Shown: in pieces, positions 1 to 8,563 of the stretch | Position numbering within the stretch: position 1 is the stretch's first letter | Layout of the letters: each line of letters begins with the position of its first letter | From: HGM04593 sp045647885 | GTDB taxonomy: Bacteria > Bacteroidota > Bacteroidia > Bacteroidales > Bacteroidaceae | Assembly: GCA_045647885.1 (NCBI GenBank) | Contig: JAZRMX010000019.1 | Location: 1 to 64,000 of the forward strand | Reading direction: 5' to 3' | DNA length: 64,000 bases | The notes under the pieces: generated by a model | Database searches by the model: none | The model's input: the letters and a program-made list of their open reading frames with translations, nothing else | What the model was told of the DNA's origin: nothing | Program-made: the position numbers and the translations under genes

Positions 1-2
1 CT

Positions 3-107
3 GCATCAGAATCATTCAATGCAAAAATCAAGGCTTTCAGGGCGCAGTTCAGAGGTGTAAAAGATAAAGATTTTTTCCTTTTCAGGTTGACAAAATTGTA
101 TGCTTGA
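3..107 (+). CDS. Transposase, C-terminal fragment (cut by window start)
   Basis: An open frame enters from the left edge and ends with TGA at 105-107, giving 34 residues. The peptide contains FNAKIKAF followed by RAQFRGVKD and FFLFRLTKLYA, which I recognise as the C-terminal end of a transposase type common in Bacteroidales (I believe the ISAon1-like group, but the family name is from memory). The rest of the gene lies outside the window, so intactness cannot be judged. The tandem 17-bp repeat just downstream and the nearby tRNA-Arg gene suggest that the right end of the insertion sequence lies between 107 and about 180. No ATG is expected within the window. Confidence 0.65.
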   Translation, partial: ASESFNAKIKAFRAQFRGVKDKDFFLFRLTKLYA

Positions 108-122
108 TTTGTAAATCCCTCA

Positions 123-156
123 GAATTTTGCGTTGATCCGAATTTTGCGTTGATCC
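123..156. repeat. Perfect 17-bp tandem repeat at presumed IS end
   Basis: The 17-mer gaattttgcgttgatcc occurs twice head to tail (123-139 and 140-156), followed by a partial third match (ttgatcc) near 160. It lies 15 bases after the transposase stop codon, so it is probably part of the terminal sequence of that insertion sequence or a transposase-binding repeat. This role is inferred. Confidence 0.7.
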
Positions 157-224
157 TCCTTGATCCGTTTTATGTCTGGATTTTATGCAAAAAAAGAAGG
201 AATTTCTATTGAAACTCCTTCTTG

Positions 225-298
225 TGATCCCGACAGGATTCAAACCTGTAACCTTCTGATCCGTAGTCAGATGCTCTATTCAGTTGAGCTACGAGACC
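225..298 (-). tRNA. tRNA-Arg (anticodon ACG)
   Basis: Read on the minus strand, the 7-bp acceptor stem GGTCTCG/CGGGATC (with wobble pairs), a D arm, an anticodon stem TCTGA/TCAGA around loop CTACGGA, and a T arm with GGTTTGAATCC are all present. The loop gives anticodon ACG, which decodes arginine CGN codons after inosine modification. CCA is not encoded. A two-box Bacteroidota promoter lies 20-50 bases upstream. Confidence 0.95.
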
Positions 299-318
299 GT
301 GTGTCTTGTTTGACGATG

Positions 319-349
319 CAAAAGTAGTACATTTTTTTTAACCTGCAAA
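319..349 (-). promoter_or_regulatory. Promoter of tRNA-Arg (TTTG-N19-TAnnTTTG)
   Basis: On the minus strand TTTG (346-349) is followed after exactly 19 bases by TACTTTTG (319-326), matching the -33/-7 consensus of the Bacteroidota primary sigma factor. The tRNA begins 20 bases downstream. Confidence 0.8.
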
Positions 350-385
350 ACATTTCGCACTTTTTTTTAGAAAAAATGTATTTTT

Positions 386-2668
386 TTATTCAAAGAATCG
401 TTCGTTAAACATAAACCACCCCAGTGAGAGGCCTATGTTAAAGCTGTTATTGCGTGAGCTACAATAATTTACGAATCCGCTGACGGTAATTGTGGAAATT
501 GTGCCCACTGCATTCAATTCTGCAATAAATTGGTAATCGTCGAAATGTTTTTTGCTATAGTATGCGCTGCCGTCCTCGGCTTCTTTTATCATACGGTAGG
601 GCGAGAAGGCATAAAAACTGGGGCGAACCTGTATGTAGTTGTTTAATTTTATGATTGGAGTGACGCCTGCACCAATAAATTGGTTGGCGCGGAAGTTGGG
701 GTCATAATTGAAAAGGCTGTTCATTGTAGGGGTGAACGCGCCGGCTTGCATTATTGAAGCCTGGTATGTACGGGAAAGTCCTCTTGTTGAGTAGTAAATA
801 TGAAGGTATGTACCAAGTGACAATACACGGTTAATCTTGAATATTTCGTGGCGTATGTAGTTTATCTGCAACCACGACTTGCTTTTGTTGTCGGCAATGT
901 GGTGGTTGTTGCTTGTGAAATATTCCTTGCCCAGGTAGAATTGCGCTGCAAGCGACTCGTAGGAACCTGTGGTGGGGAAAGCTTGGTTGTCGAACGTGTT
1001 ACCCTGAAATTTTATGCTTGCGCCCACAAGGCGGTTCTTGTTCTTGTCGTATATGGGTGCGTCGAGGTCTATAACGCTGGAGGGCATATATTTGTCGGTA
1101 ATTTCGGCAAACCCTACACCAATCTCAGCTTTCTTGCGCATGAGGAACGGGAGTGAAATCTTTAGCTTTGTAAAGAATTCGCGCTCGTGGTTCAGTGCAA
1201 GGGAGTTTTCCTGCGAGAATATGTACTTCATATTGTAATAGTCGGTTGTAGAATATGAAGTGATGAACTTTATTGAAATGGGAAGGCGTGTGGAGAGGTC
1301 GAAACGGCCGCTGAACTGCACACCGTTGTATACCTTACCTAATTGGCCGTCGAGCATAAATTCCTTTGAAAAACGGTCTATATTGCGGTAGTGCGCTCCA
1401 AGATATATCTGGTTGGATATTTTAGTGGATACTCCGCCGCCTACCTTTACGTTTATAGCGGGGTTGAGCTCCACGTCGAGGTGCAACGTGTAGGTTCCTG
1501 TCTCTTCGTTGTATACTGCGTGAGGCAGAAGTGAAGCGACTACATTACCGGATAGCACGCGGAAGTATGCCTTCTTGCAATCTTCGTAGCTGAAGGTTTC
1601 GTTGTTCCTTTGAAACTCCTTTTTTATGGCTTCGGCCTGTGCCGGTGTTACTCCTGTTATTGTTACACCACTGAATACAATGGGTGGCTTTCTGTTGTTG
1701 AAGGCTTTGCGCTTGGCTGCAAGCTCGGCACGGCTTTGGTGGCGTGTGACGCGCTGGCGTACTGAGTCTATCAAGGCTATAGTGCTGTTGTAGCCGTGTT
1801 GTACAACCCTTTCAATCTTGTGGAAGTCGAGCAGCTTTACATCTTTTATGTTCATATCGAGCAGTATGCCCACGCTGTCGGGTATTGTGTAGTCGCTTCG
1901 GCCCATAATGAGGTTTTTTATCTGGCTCATAAGGTCGTGCTCTTTGGGGAGCGGAGCGTTCTCGCTTACCACGCTGCCAAAGATGAAGTCGGGGGTAAAA
2001 TCCTTCTGCATTACATCGCGTGGGAAGTTGTTGTATATGCCACCGTCGTAAAGCAGTATGCTGTCCTTTTTTATGGGCTTGAACACAAAGGGGAAGGTCA
2101 TTGAGGCGCGCACGGCATCGCCCAGGTCGCCTTCGGAAAAGACAATTTGCTTTTTATTGTAAACATCGGCAGCTACGCAGCGGAAGGGCACCATAAGGTT
2201 GTCGAAGTTGCCACGGCACGCAGCGGTTGAGGTGGTGTATATCTCCAGAAATCCCATATTCATTGGGGTGGGGTTGACCAGCTGAAGAGGTGGCTTGACA
2301 AGGCGTATGGTGTCGTTTATGTCAATATGGAGGTTGAGCAGCTCGGGCACTTCGGCATTGCGCTTGAAGTAGAAGGTGTAATTCTTGTCTATGGTTCCGG
2401 TGTACCAGCGCTGGAAATCCTCGCTGGTCATTGAGGCAATCATCTCGTCGGGGGTGTAACCCATTGCATAGAGCGCAGCTACAATTGCTCCCATAGATGT
2501 ACCTGCAACGTAGTCTATGGGAATTTCATTTTCTTCCAGTGCTTTTATCACACCAATGTGAGCAAGGCCGCGTGCGCCGCCACCGCTCATTACAAGGCCC
2601 ACTTTCTGTGCCGACAGCATTGCCGGCGCAAGCAGTAGTATGGTTAGTAGGGTTATATATTTTTTCAT
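386..2668 (-). CDS. Patatin-like phospholipase with C-terminal outer-membrane barrel (type Vd-like)
   Basis: A 760-residue protein with a signal peptide ending near residue 20 (cut before QKVG). A patatin domain follows: oxyanion-hole GGGARG at 29-34, nucleophile serine 58 in GTSMG, and catalytic aspartate 208 in DGG. Around residues 330-405 is a POTRA-like segment, and from about 410 to the end an amphipathic, aromatic-rich sequence ending in Phe-Glu that fits a 16-strand Omp85/TamA-type barrel. This is the layout of type Vd autotransporters such as PlpD and FplA, so it is probably a surface-exposed or released lipid acyl hydrolase. It is transcribed alone, from a -7 box about 40 bases upstream. 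Domain order is clear; substrate and release are unknown. Confidence 0.88.
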   Translation of the reverse strand: MKKYITLLTILLLAPAMLSAQKVGLVMSGGGARGLAHIGVIKALEENEIPIDYVAGTSMGAIVAALYAMGYTPDEMIASMTSEDFQRWYTGTIDKNYTFYFKRNAEVPELLNLHIDINDTIRLVKPPLQLVNPTPMNMGFLEIYTTSTAACRGNFDNLMVPFRCVAADVYNKKQIVFSEGDLGDAVRASMTFPFVFKPIKKDSILLYDGGIYNNFPRDVMQKDFTPDFIFGSVVSENAPLPKEHDLMSQIKNLIMGRSDYTIPDSVGILLDMNIKDVKLLDFHKIERVVQHGYNSTIALIDSVRQRVTRHQSRAELAAKRKAFNNRKPPIVFSGVTITGVTPAQAEAIKKEFQRNNETFSYEDCKKAYFRVLSGNVVASLLPHAVYNEETGTYTLHLDVELNPAINVKVGGGVSTKISNQIYLGAHYRNIDRFSKEFMLDGQLGKVYNGVQFSGRFDLSTRLPISIKFITSYSTTDYYNMKYIFSQENSLALNHEREFFTKLKISLPFLMRKKAEIGVGFAEITDKYMPSSVIDLDAPIYDKNKNRLVGASIKFQGNTFDNQAFPTTGSYESLAAQFYLGKEYFTSNNHHIADNKSKSWLQINYIRHEIFKINRVLSLGTYLHIYYSTRGLSRTYQASIMQAGAFTPTMNSLFNYDPNFRANQFIGAGVTPIIKLNNYIQVRPSFYAFSPYRMIKEAEDGSAYYSKKHFDDYQFIAELNAVGTISTITVSGFVNYCSSRNNSFNIGLSLGWFMFNERFFE

Positions 2669-2706
2669 CTTTGGCCGTAGGCTTTTGTTCTTTTATATCG
2701 TAAATG

Positions 2707-2714
2707 CAAATGTA
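2707..2714 (-). promoter_or_regulatory. -7 box upstream of the outer-membrane patatin
   Basis: TACATTTG on the minus strand matches TAnnTTTG and lies 39 bases before the ATG. No TTTG is seen at the expected -33 distance, so the call rests on one box. Confidence 0.45.
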
Positions 2715-2844
2715 ACTTTTATTTTTAATAAATTACATTCCTTTTTCATTCTTTTACTTTACAATTGGCGTGGCAACCTCTGCTTGCGACGGGTGTGTGA
2801 ATCTTTAACAACCTGAAGAGGAGAAAAGATTGTGGTGTATATAA

Positions 2845-2878
2845 CAATAACAGCCGACTGTATAGCCGGCTGTTATTG
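2845..2878 (-). terminator. Intrinsic terminator after the winged-helix gene
   Basis: A perfect 12-bp inverted repeat (CAATAACAGCCG and its complement) around a 10-base loop lies 18 bases downstream of the winged-helix stop codon. It separates that gene from the downstream patatin gene on the same strand. Confidence 0.75.
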
Positions 2879-2896
2879 TATGAAATAGAGATTTAA

Positions 2897-3100
2897 TTAC
2901 TTCAAAGCGAAGATCTCGTCTTCACCTGCGATGCAAGAGAAGATTTTGTCCTCACGGAGCAACCAACCCAAACCGAGGTAGAGCTCTTTCTCTTTAAGCT
3001 TTGTCTCTTTTTTAATCTCTTTCAAAGTCAAACCCTCTGTTTCGTTGAGGGCTGTCCAAATACGGCCTGCGAACTCGCCAGCCTGCTCTGTAATCATCAT
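2897..3100 (-). CDS. Winged helix-turn-helix protein, DUF2582 type
   Basis: A 67-residue protein. The stretch GRIWTALN, then GLTLKEIKKETKL and ELYLGLGWLLREDKI, reads as helix, turn, recognition helix and wing, and matches the small DUF2582 winged-helix family common in Bacteroidales. It is likely a cytoplasmic DNA-binding or protein-interaction domain; no effector domain is present and no target is known. Two adjacent ATG codons (3100 and 3097) are possible starts; the first is used. It is monocistronic, with its own two-box promoter (3166-3196) and terminator (2845-2878). Confidence 0.85.
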   Translation of the reverse strand: MMITEQAGEFAGRIWTALNETEGLTLKEIKKETKLKEKELYLGLGWLLREDKIFSCIAGEDEIFALK

Positions 3101-3165
3101 AATGTAGTATATGTTTTAATTGTAAATATTATAGCCGTTTAGTGTGGCTTTTTTCAAATCGGGTG

Positions 3166-3196
3166 CAAAAATACTATAAAATTTTTATAACGCAAA
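3166..3196 (-). promoter_or_regulatory. Promoter of the winged-helix gene (TTTG-N19-TAnnTTTG)
   Basis: On the minus strand TTTG at 3193-3196 and TATTTTTG at 3166-3173 are separated by 19 bases. The start codon is 65 bases downstream, leaving a leader of about 60 bases. Confidence 0.75.
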
Positions 3197-3257
3197 ACAA
3201 ATATAATGATATTCAATGCTTTTAGTAAATTTTTACATTCTTGCACTCCCTTTTTTC

Positions 3258-3725
3258 TTAAATCTCTTGAGTTTTGTTTTTCTGCAAATACTCGCTCCAT
3301 ATACGTGCCGCCTCTTCCACCATCTTTGAGCAAGGGCGCTTCTTGTAGTATTCGGGTGTGCGCGCCTCGGGGGTAGCAGGTGTGGGTGCGCTCTTCTCGA
3401 GCCCTAAAAGTTCGGCACAGGTTATTGAACCATTGCGTTTGGCAAACTCCTCGGCAAGTTGCTGCACAAGTATGTAGTTGGCCTCTTTTCCTTCACGGTC
3501 TTTGCCATCGGTGCAGCCGGTCTCAAGGCCGGCAAGCATAAACAGGCCGCAGGCGGCTCCGCAGGTCTTGCGCATACGACCGATGCCGCCACCAAACGAT
3601 GCTGACATCTTCAGCGCTTGTTCGCGTGTGAAACCGTAGAGGTCAGCATAAGCGGTTACAACTGCTTGGCTGCAGTTGTAACCTTCTTTAAAGAGAGAGA
3701 CGGCTAGTTCTATTCTATCTTCCAT
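3258..3725 (-). CDS. C_GCAxxG_C_C family cysteine-rich protein
   Basis: A 155-residue protein with the family cysteine pattern: Cys18 in GYNCSQAV, TCGAACGLFMLAG in the mid-region, then GCTDG, a CAEL segment and a C-terminal PCS. The family is thought to bind metal or undergo redox chemistry, but no member's reaction is firmly established to my knowledge. A Pro/Thr-rich linker precedes the last cysteine. It lies 21 bases downstream of the Dcp-type peptidase on the same strand, so the two are probably one transcript. There is no signal peptide, so it is cytoplasmic. Confidence 0.9.
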   Translation of the reverse strand: MEDRIELAVSLFKEGYNCSQAVVTAYADLYGFTREQALKMSASFGGGIGRMRKTCGAACGLFMLAGLETGCTDGKDREGKEANYILVQQLAEEFAKRNGSITCAELLGLEKSAPTPATPEARTPEYYKKRPCSKMVEEAARIWSEYLQKNKTQEI

Positions 3726-3746
3726 AAAAACTCTGTTTAGGAATTA

Positions 3747-5831
3747 TTAAATGAGGCCGCGTGTGCGAAGAAGTGCTGCGGGGTCGGGGTCGGCTCCGCG
3801 GAACTTGCGGTATTCACGCATTGGGTCTTTTGCTCCACCCATCTGCAAGAGGTTCTTGAAGTTATGCGCTGTTTCGGCATCGAAAATTCCTTTCTCCAGG
3901 AACAATTCAAATGCGTCGCAGTCGAGTACCTCGGCCCATAGATAAGAGTAGTAACCAACCTCGTAACCGCCACCGAATACGTGCGAGAAGTTTGTGCTGC
4001 GGTAGCGGTATTCAATCTCGTTGATGAATCCCAGCTCCTTGCGTACAGCCTCTTCGTAAGCTACGCAGTCGAAATCTGTGTAATCTTCAACAAGGTGCAT
4101 CTTCATATCGAGCAGAGCTGCGGCAACAACCTCGCTGGTCTCAAAGCCGGAGTTGAAGTGTGAGCTGCGCTGCATCTTCTCGATAAGGCTGTCGGGGATA
4201 ACTTCGCCAGTCTGGTAGTGTTTTGCGTATGTGCGCAGAACTTCGGGGTGTATGGCCCATTTTTCGTTTATCTGTGAGAAGAGCTCGACAAAATCGTGTT
4301 TTACGCTTGTGCCGCTCACGCTGGGGTAGTGTGCCTGTGTGAGAAGACCGTGAAGGCCGTGACCGAATTCATGGAATAGAGTGCGTGTCTCGTCGATATT
4401 AAGCAGGGCGGGGGTGTCGCCTTGGGGTGCTGTGAAGTTACATACGTTTACTATGAAGGGGCGCACTTCGTTGCCACCAATATTGCTTTGGTTTACAAAA
4501 TTAACCATCCAGGCTCCTTGGCGTTTGGATGCGCGGGGGAAGAAGTCGGTGTAGAAGATTCCCAGGTGGTTTCCTTCGTTGTCGAGTACCTGATATGTCT
4601 CAACGCCTTCGTAGTATACAGGAATGTCGGTACGTTTCTCGAATTTTACTCCGTAGAGTTTGCTTGCGCAGTCGAATGCTCCCTGCAGTACGTTCTCGAG
4701 CTGGAAATAGGGCTTAATGTCTGCATCGTTGAGAGCGTATTTTTCTTTGCGCAATTTTTCGGTGTAGTAGAACCAGTCCCAGCCTTCAATCTTGTGGCCG
4801 GCAATAGCTTCCAATGCTGCCGATTCTTCTTTGGCGCGCTCCATAGCCGGTGCCCAGATGCTGTTGAGAAGTGCGAGTGCTGCTTCGGGTGTCTTTGCCA
4901 TTTTTTCGTCAAGTACAAAGTGGGCGTAGCTTTCGAAACCGAGTAGCTTGGCTTTCTCTTGGCGCAACTGAAGCATTTTTGCAATAACCTTTTTGTTGTC
5001 GTTGGCATTGTTGTTGTCGCCACGGCCGTAGTAGGCTTTGTACACCTGCTTGCGAAGCTCGCGGTTGTCGGCGTACTGCAGGAAGGGGATGCAACTGGGC
5101 TTGTCGAGGGTGAATAGCCATCCTTCGATGCTGTCGGCTTTTGCAGCCTCTGCTGCAGCGTCGATGCTGCTTTGGGGGAGTCCTGCGAGGTCTTTCTCGT
5201 CGGTGATAACAAGCTTGTATGCCTTGTTGTCGTTCAGCAGGTTCTTGCCGAACTCAATGCCTGCAAGGCCCAATTCTGTATTAAGCTCCAAAAGTTTTGC
5301 TTTGCCGGCTTCGTCGAGCAAGGCACCGCCGCGTACAAAAGAGTTGTAGTAGTTCTCGAGTACGATCGACTGCTCTTCGTTGAGGTTAAGACTCTCTTTG
5401 TTGTCGTATAGTGTGCGTATGCGGGCAAAGAGGGTATCATTCATAAATACATAGCCGCCAAGGTCGGTGAGCAGGGGTATTACATAATTCTCCACCTCTG
5501 TCATTTCGTCGCTGTTGTCGCTTTCGTTAAGGGTAAAGAATATGTTTGACACCTTGTCGAGCAATTTGCCGCTTTTCTCCAAAGCCTCAATTGTGTTTTC
5601 GAATGTGGGTGCTGCCTGCTCCTCGATTACCTTTTTTATATCGGCTTTCTTTTCGGCGATACCTTTGTCGAAGCCTTCTTTATAGTCAGCTACGGAGTAT
5701 AGATGAAACTCGGGTGCTCCGAATGGCTCTTTGCTGTCGCGCAGCAGGGCATTGCCTTCATTCTTGGGTGTGCAGGATAGGGTTGTCAGCATAATTGTGA
5801 TTAGTGAAAGTAAAAATAATGTTTTTCTCAT
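3747..5831 (-). CDS. dcp: M3 family peptidyl-dipeptidase (Dcp-like lipoprotein)
   Basis: A 694-residue zinc metallopeptidase. The HEFGH zinc motif is at residues 487-491, followed by the M3 helix containing SVSGTSVKHDFVELFSQ, which supplies the third zinc ligand. Length and layout match Dcp (about 680 residues), which removes C-terminal dipeptides. Unlike enterobacterial Dcp, it starts with a lipoprotein signal (MRKTLFLLS... with Cys20 in LSC), so it is probably anchored in the periplasm or outer membrane and degrades imported peptides. The ATG at 5831 follows a complete promoter (5865-5896). The C_GCAxxG_C_C gene follows in the same operon. Confidence 0.93.
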   Translation of the reverse strand: MRKTLFLLSLITIMLTTLSCTPKNEGNALLRDSKEPFGAPEFHLYSVADYKEGFDKGIAEKKADIKKVIEEQAAPTFENTIEALEKSGKLLDKVSNIFFTLNESDNSDEMTEVENYVIPLLTDLGGYVFMNDTLFARIRTLYDNKESLNLNEEQSIVLENYYNSFVRGGALLDEAGKAKLLELNTELGLAGIEFGKNLLNDNKAYKLVITDEKDLAGLPQSSIDAAAEAAKADSIEGWLFTLDKPSCIPFLQYADNRELRKQVYKAYYGRGDNNNANDNKKVIAKMLQLRQEKAKLLGFESYAHFVLDEKMAKTPEAALALLNSIWAPAMERAKEESAALEAIAGHKIEGWDWFYYTEKLRKEKYALNDADIKPYFQLENVLQGAFDCASKLYGVKFEKRTDIPVYYEGVETYQVLDNEGNHLGIFYTDFFPRASKRQGAWMVNFVNQSNIGGNEVRPFIVNVCNFTAPQGDTPALLNIDETRTLFHEFGHGLHGLLTQAHYPSVSGTSVKHDFVELFSQINEKWAIHPEVLRTYAKHYQTGEVIPDSLIEKMQRSSHFNSGFETSEVVAAALLDMKMHLVEDYTDFDCVAYEEAVRKELGFINEIEYRYRSTNFSHVFGGGYEVGYYSYLWAEVLDCDAFELFLEKGIFDAETAHNFKNLLQMGGAKDPMREYRKFRGADPDPAALLRTRGLI

Positions 5832-5864
5832 ATTTATTTATATATATGTGTGTATATTGCGGTG

Positions 5865-5896
5865 CAAAATTAGTAAAAAGGTGGGTATTAGGCAAA
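5865..5896 (-). promoter_or_regulatory. Promoter of dcp (TTTG-N20-TAnnTTTG)
   Basis: On the minus strand TTTG (5893-5896) lies 20 bases before TAATTTTG (5865-5872), and dcp starts 34 bases downstream. Both boxes match the Bacteroidota consensus. Confidence 0.75.
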
Positions 5897-5910
5897 TTAT
5901 CATTTGTTCT

Positions 5911-5957
5911 AAAGCAAACAACGACGATACTTTGCTAGTATCGTCGTTGTTTGCTTT
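5911..5957 (-). terminator. Strong intrinsic terminator after the lipoprotein gene
   Basis: A perfect 21-bp inverted repeat with a 5-base loop (arms 5911-5931 and 5937-5957) lies 15 bases downstream of the lipoprotein stop. A/T flanks make it usable in either direction. It insulates the lipoprotein gene from the dcp promoter. Confidence 0.85.
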
Positions 5958-5971
5958 TAAATATTCGCTTT

Positions 5972-6979
5972 TTAGAAGAATTTTTTTATAAAAGGCTCGC
6001 TGTTCGATTTGTCAATCAGTTTCAGAACTTTTATTACCTCGCTTTCGGGTACAGGTCTTATGTTTTCCAAAATATCAGGGTTGGTAATGTCGTAGTTTGT
6101 TATGGCCTTTACTATTACAACATTGTTGTTTATTGTAACTTCGGGAGCAACGCCCAGATAGTATCTGTAATTTCCAGCATTTTCCATTTCTCTCTCGTAA
6201 AGGTGTTCGGCCCAGGAGGTGTTAGGGGTGGTTACAGTTGTGATATATGATTTCAAATATCTTTCCGCGGTGAATTCAACATTTACTTTATAAACGACAG
6301 GAGCACCGTTGCACACAAGGCCATATGTGTAATTGCATATATATTCGCCTTTATTGCTATCGTATGTTCCGTATGTGAAATCTGCAGGAATATCAACAGT
6401 TGTAGAGATACCGTTTCTTATGATTGTAGCGGTTTTTCCACGGTAGCCATCCATCGGGATGTATATGATTCCGTTATTGAGGTAAACGGTCATGCCAAAA
6501 TCGGCATAACCGGCTCTTGTGGCAATTCTTCTTGCAGCATCCTTTATGCTTTTTGCTGCTTTAAAAGAGTAGTCTTCGTACTCCTCGTAGTCTTCCTCTT
6601 CGTCGTCTTCGGCCATCCACGAACCAGTAATCAATGCGTTGTATATTTCAGCAGCTACAGCCGGGGTGGTGATTTCTACGCAGTAATTTGCATTCTGGCA
6701 AATACCGTCTTTGAAATCCATACTGTAGAATTCAACATTTACAATGTCTTCTTCTTCGTCGTAGTCATAACCCCCTCTTGCGCAAGTGTAGGTGGCAGTT
6801 CCGTTCTCAAAATCTCCGCTCCAGCCTGGAGTGTTACTTGCGGGAGGAGTTATTATTACCCCTGCTTCGGGCAATAATACAAAGTTGTTGTCGTCATCAT
6901 CGCTGCACGATGTGAATGTGGTGGCTGCAAAGGCAAAAAGAAGCGAAGGCAACCAAGTGTAAATCAATAGCTTTTTCAT
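5972..6979 (-). CDS. Unrecognised surface lipoprotein
   Basis: A 335-residue protein that I do not recognise with confidence. It has a lipoprotein signal peptide with Cys25 in TSC, followed directly by SDDDDNN, an acidic run that matches the lipoprotein export signal used by Bacteroidota to send lipoproteins to the cell surface. The mature part is rich in Tyr, Asn and acidic residues, with an EDDEEEDYEEYEDY-like acidic patch near residues 124-138 and predicted beta structure. No catalytic motif is visible. It is monocistronic, with a -7 box upstream and a strong terminator downstream. It could be a DUF4925-like protein, but this is a guess. Confidence 0.75.
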   Translation of the reverse strand: MKKLLIYTWLPSLLFAFAATTFTSCSDDDDNNFVLLPEAGVIITPPASNTPGWSGDFENGTATYTCARGGYDYDEEEDIVNVEFYSMDFKDGICQNANYCVEITTPAVAAEIYNALITGSWMAEDDEEEDYEEYEDYSFKAAKSIKDAARRIATRAGYADFGMTVYLNNGIIYIPMDGYRGKTATIIRNGISTTVDIPADFTYGTYDSNKGEYICNYTYGLVCNGAPVVYKVNVEFTAERYLKSYITTVTTPNTSWAEHLYEREMENAGNYRYYLGVAPEVTINNNVVIVKAITNYDITNPDILENIRPVPESEVIKVLKLIDKSNSEPFIKKFF

Positions 6980-7022
6980 AAAAAATGTATTAAAAATATG
7001 TTTAAAATGTATTTGTTTTCAG

Positions 7023-7030
7023 CAAAACTA
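7023..7030 (-). promoter_or_regulatory. -7 box upstream of the surface lipoprotein
   Basis: TAGTTTTG on the minus strand fits TAnnTTTG and lies 44 bases before the start codon. No -33 TTTG is seen at 19-20 bases. Confidence 0.45.
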
Positions 7031-7142
7031 ATTTAAAAGTTTTAGTAATTACCCCCCCGTAGTTAAAAAATGTTAACAAATTAAAATTTTTCTGCAAAAG
7101 AGCGAAAAAAGAGCTAATTTTACGCTGTTTAAAATATATTTT

Positions 7143-7826
7143 ATGGATAAGGTATCGGAAAACCCTTTCAAAAACCGACCGGGCGGCGATATGCCGCTTA
7201 TGGTTGTTACAGCTCTTTTTGTAACGCTCTATCTGGTGTCGAATGTGATGGCTGTAAAAGTCATTAGTCTTTTTGGCTTTTTCTATTTCGACGCAGGTAC
7301 AATAACCTTTCCTTTTGCATATATGCTTGGCGATGTGCTTACCGAAATTTGGGGCTATCGTACGGCGCGTAAAATCATATGGATAACATTCGTGTGTAAT
7401 GTACTTATGGTATTATGCACGCAAGTGGGAGTGTGGTTGCCTTCACCTGATTATCTTGACACCACGGCAACATCCTATAATGCCATCTTTACTTATGTTC
7501 CGCGTATTGTAATAGGTTCTTTGGCCGGCTTCTTGCTTGGAGAACTTTCAAACGCTTGGCTTATGGAATGTATAAAAGAGAAAACTCGTGGGCGCTTTTT
7601 ATGGGTGCGTACCATTGTTAGTTCTATGGTGGGCTACTTGCTCGACACTATACCGTTTGTGCTTATTGCCTTTGCAGGGGTGGTTGCAGTGCGCGACCTA
7701 TTGCTTATGATGCTTTTCCAGTATGTAATGAAACTAGGTATTGAGGTGCTCTTTGGAACCCCTATGGCTTATGCTGTTATTGTTGCATTGAAGCGTTCTA
7801 TTTTAAAGGTGCGACATAATGGATAG
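7143..7826 (+). CDS. Queuosine precursor transporter (YhhQ/VUT family)
   Basis: A 227-residue integral membrane protein with about six hydrophobic helices. The early segment containing FYFDAGTITFPFAYMLGDVLTE, followed by WGYRTARK, is the family signature of YhhQ-type importers, which take up the queuosine precursors preQ0/preQ1 for tRNA wobble-base modification. The next gene, a radical SAM protein, starts inside it (7819), giving an 8-base overlap that suggests translational coupling and a shared pathway. The ATG at 7143 follows an AT-rich leader. Confidence 0.9.
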   Translation: MDKVSENPFKNRPGGDMPLMVVTALFVTLYLVSNVMAVKVISLFGFFYFDAGTITFPFAYMLGDVLTEIWGYRTARKIIWITFVCNVLMVLCTQVGVWLPSPDYLDTTATSYNAIFTYVPRIVIGSLAGFLLGELSNAWLMECIKEKTRGRFLWVRTIVSSMVGYLLDTIPFVLIAFAGVVAVRDLLLMMLFQYVMKLGIEVLFGTPMAYAVIVALKRSILKVRHNG

Positions 7827-8502
7827 ATACTCTCTTATAGATACTAAATTGCCTCGCGAGTTTGTATTGCTGCAAGGCGAGGGCTGTCGCTGGAGAAAGT
7901 GTGCTTTTTGTAATTATCACGAGGATGTGAGTTGTGCACCTTTTGATATCAACAAGCCTGTGCTTGAACGTGTTACAGGCGTGTATGGCGTGCTCGATAT
8001 AATAAATTCGGGTTCGGCTATGGAGCTTGACGCGCAGACTGTAGAACTTATCAAGATGGTGGTGCGCGAGAAGAGTATACACACGCTTTGGTTCGAGGCG
8101 CACTTTATGTATCGCGAAAAACTTGCCGATTTTGCAGCGCAATTTGCTCCAGCAAAGGTAAAGTTTCGTTGCGGAATAGAGAGTTTCGATGCTGCACAGC
8201 GCAAGAGGTGGTGTAAAGGGGTTCCTTCGTGGGTTACTCCGGCCGATGTCGCCCGCTATTTTTCGGGTATTTGCCTTCTTTGTTGTACCGACGATGATTC
8301 CCGCGAACGTATTGCGGCCGACATTGAAACGGCAAAACAATACTTTGAATATTTTAGTGTGAATGTTTTCTGCAATAACGGAACGCCTGTAAAGCGCAAC
8401 GACGAACTTGTCGATTGGTTTGTCAAGGAAATCTATCCTCTTGTGAAGAATGATGACAGAATTGAGGTGCTTTTGGAGAATACAGACCTTGGGGTGGGGT
8501 AA
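7819..8502 (+). CDS. Small radical SAM protein, probably linked to queuosine salvage
   Basis: A 227-residue cytosolic protein. Cys23, Cys28 and Cys31 in GCRWRKCAFCNY form a probable [4Fe-4S] site; the spacing is CX4CX2C instead of the canonical CX3CX2C, while the aromatic residue before the last cysteine is normal. Following segments (LDIINSGSAMEL, LWFEAHFMYRE and KVKFRCGIESFD) resemble the glycine-rich and ribose-binding strands of a radical SAM barrel. It is short, so probably a partial barrel. It overlaps the queuosine-precursor transporter by 8 bases. QueL, a radical SAM queuine lyase known from Clostridioides, is a possible functional analogue, but this is inference from context. Confidence 0.75.
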   Translation: MDRYSLIDTKLPREFVLLQGEGCRWRKCAFCNYHEDVSCAPFDINKPVLERVTGVYGVLDIINSGSAMELDAQTVELIKMVVREKSIHTLWFEAHFMYREKLADFAAQFAPAKVKFRCGIESFDAAQRKRWCKGVPSWVTPADVARYFSGICLLCCTDDDSRERIAADIETAKQYFEYFSVNVFCNNGTPVKRNDELVDWFVKEIYPLVKNDDRIEVLLENTDLGVG

Positions 8503-8563
8503 AATAGTCTGTTTTTTTTTTGAAATAATTCTTAAAAATGATACAACGTAATGTAAAAAGTAC

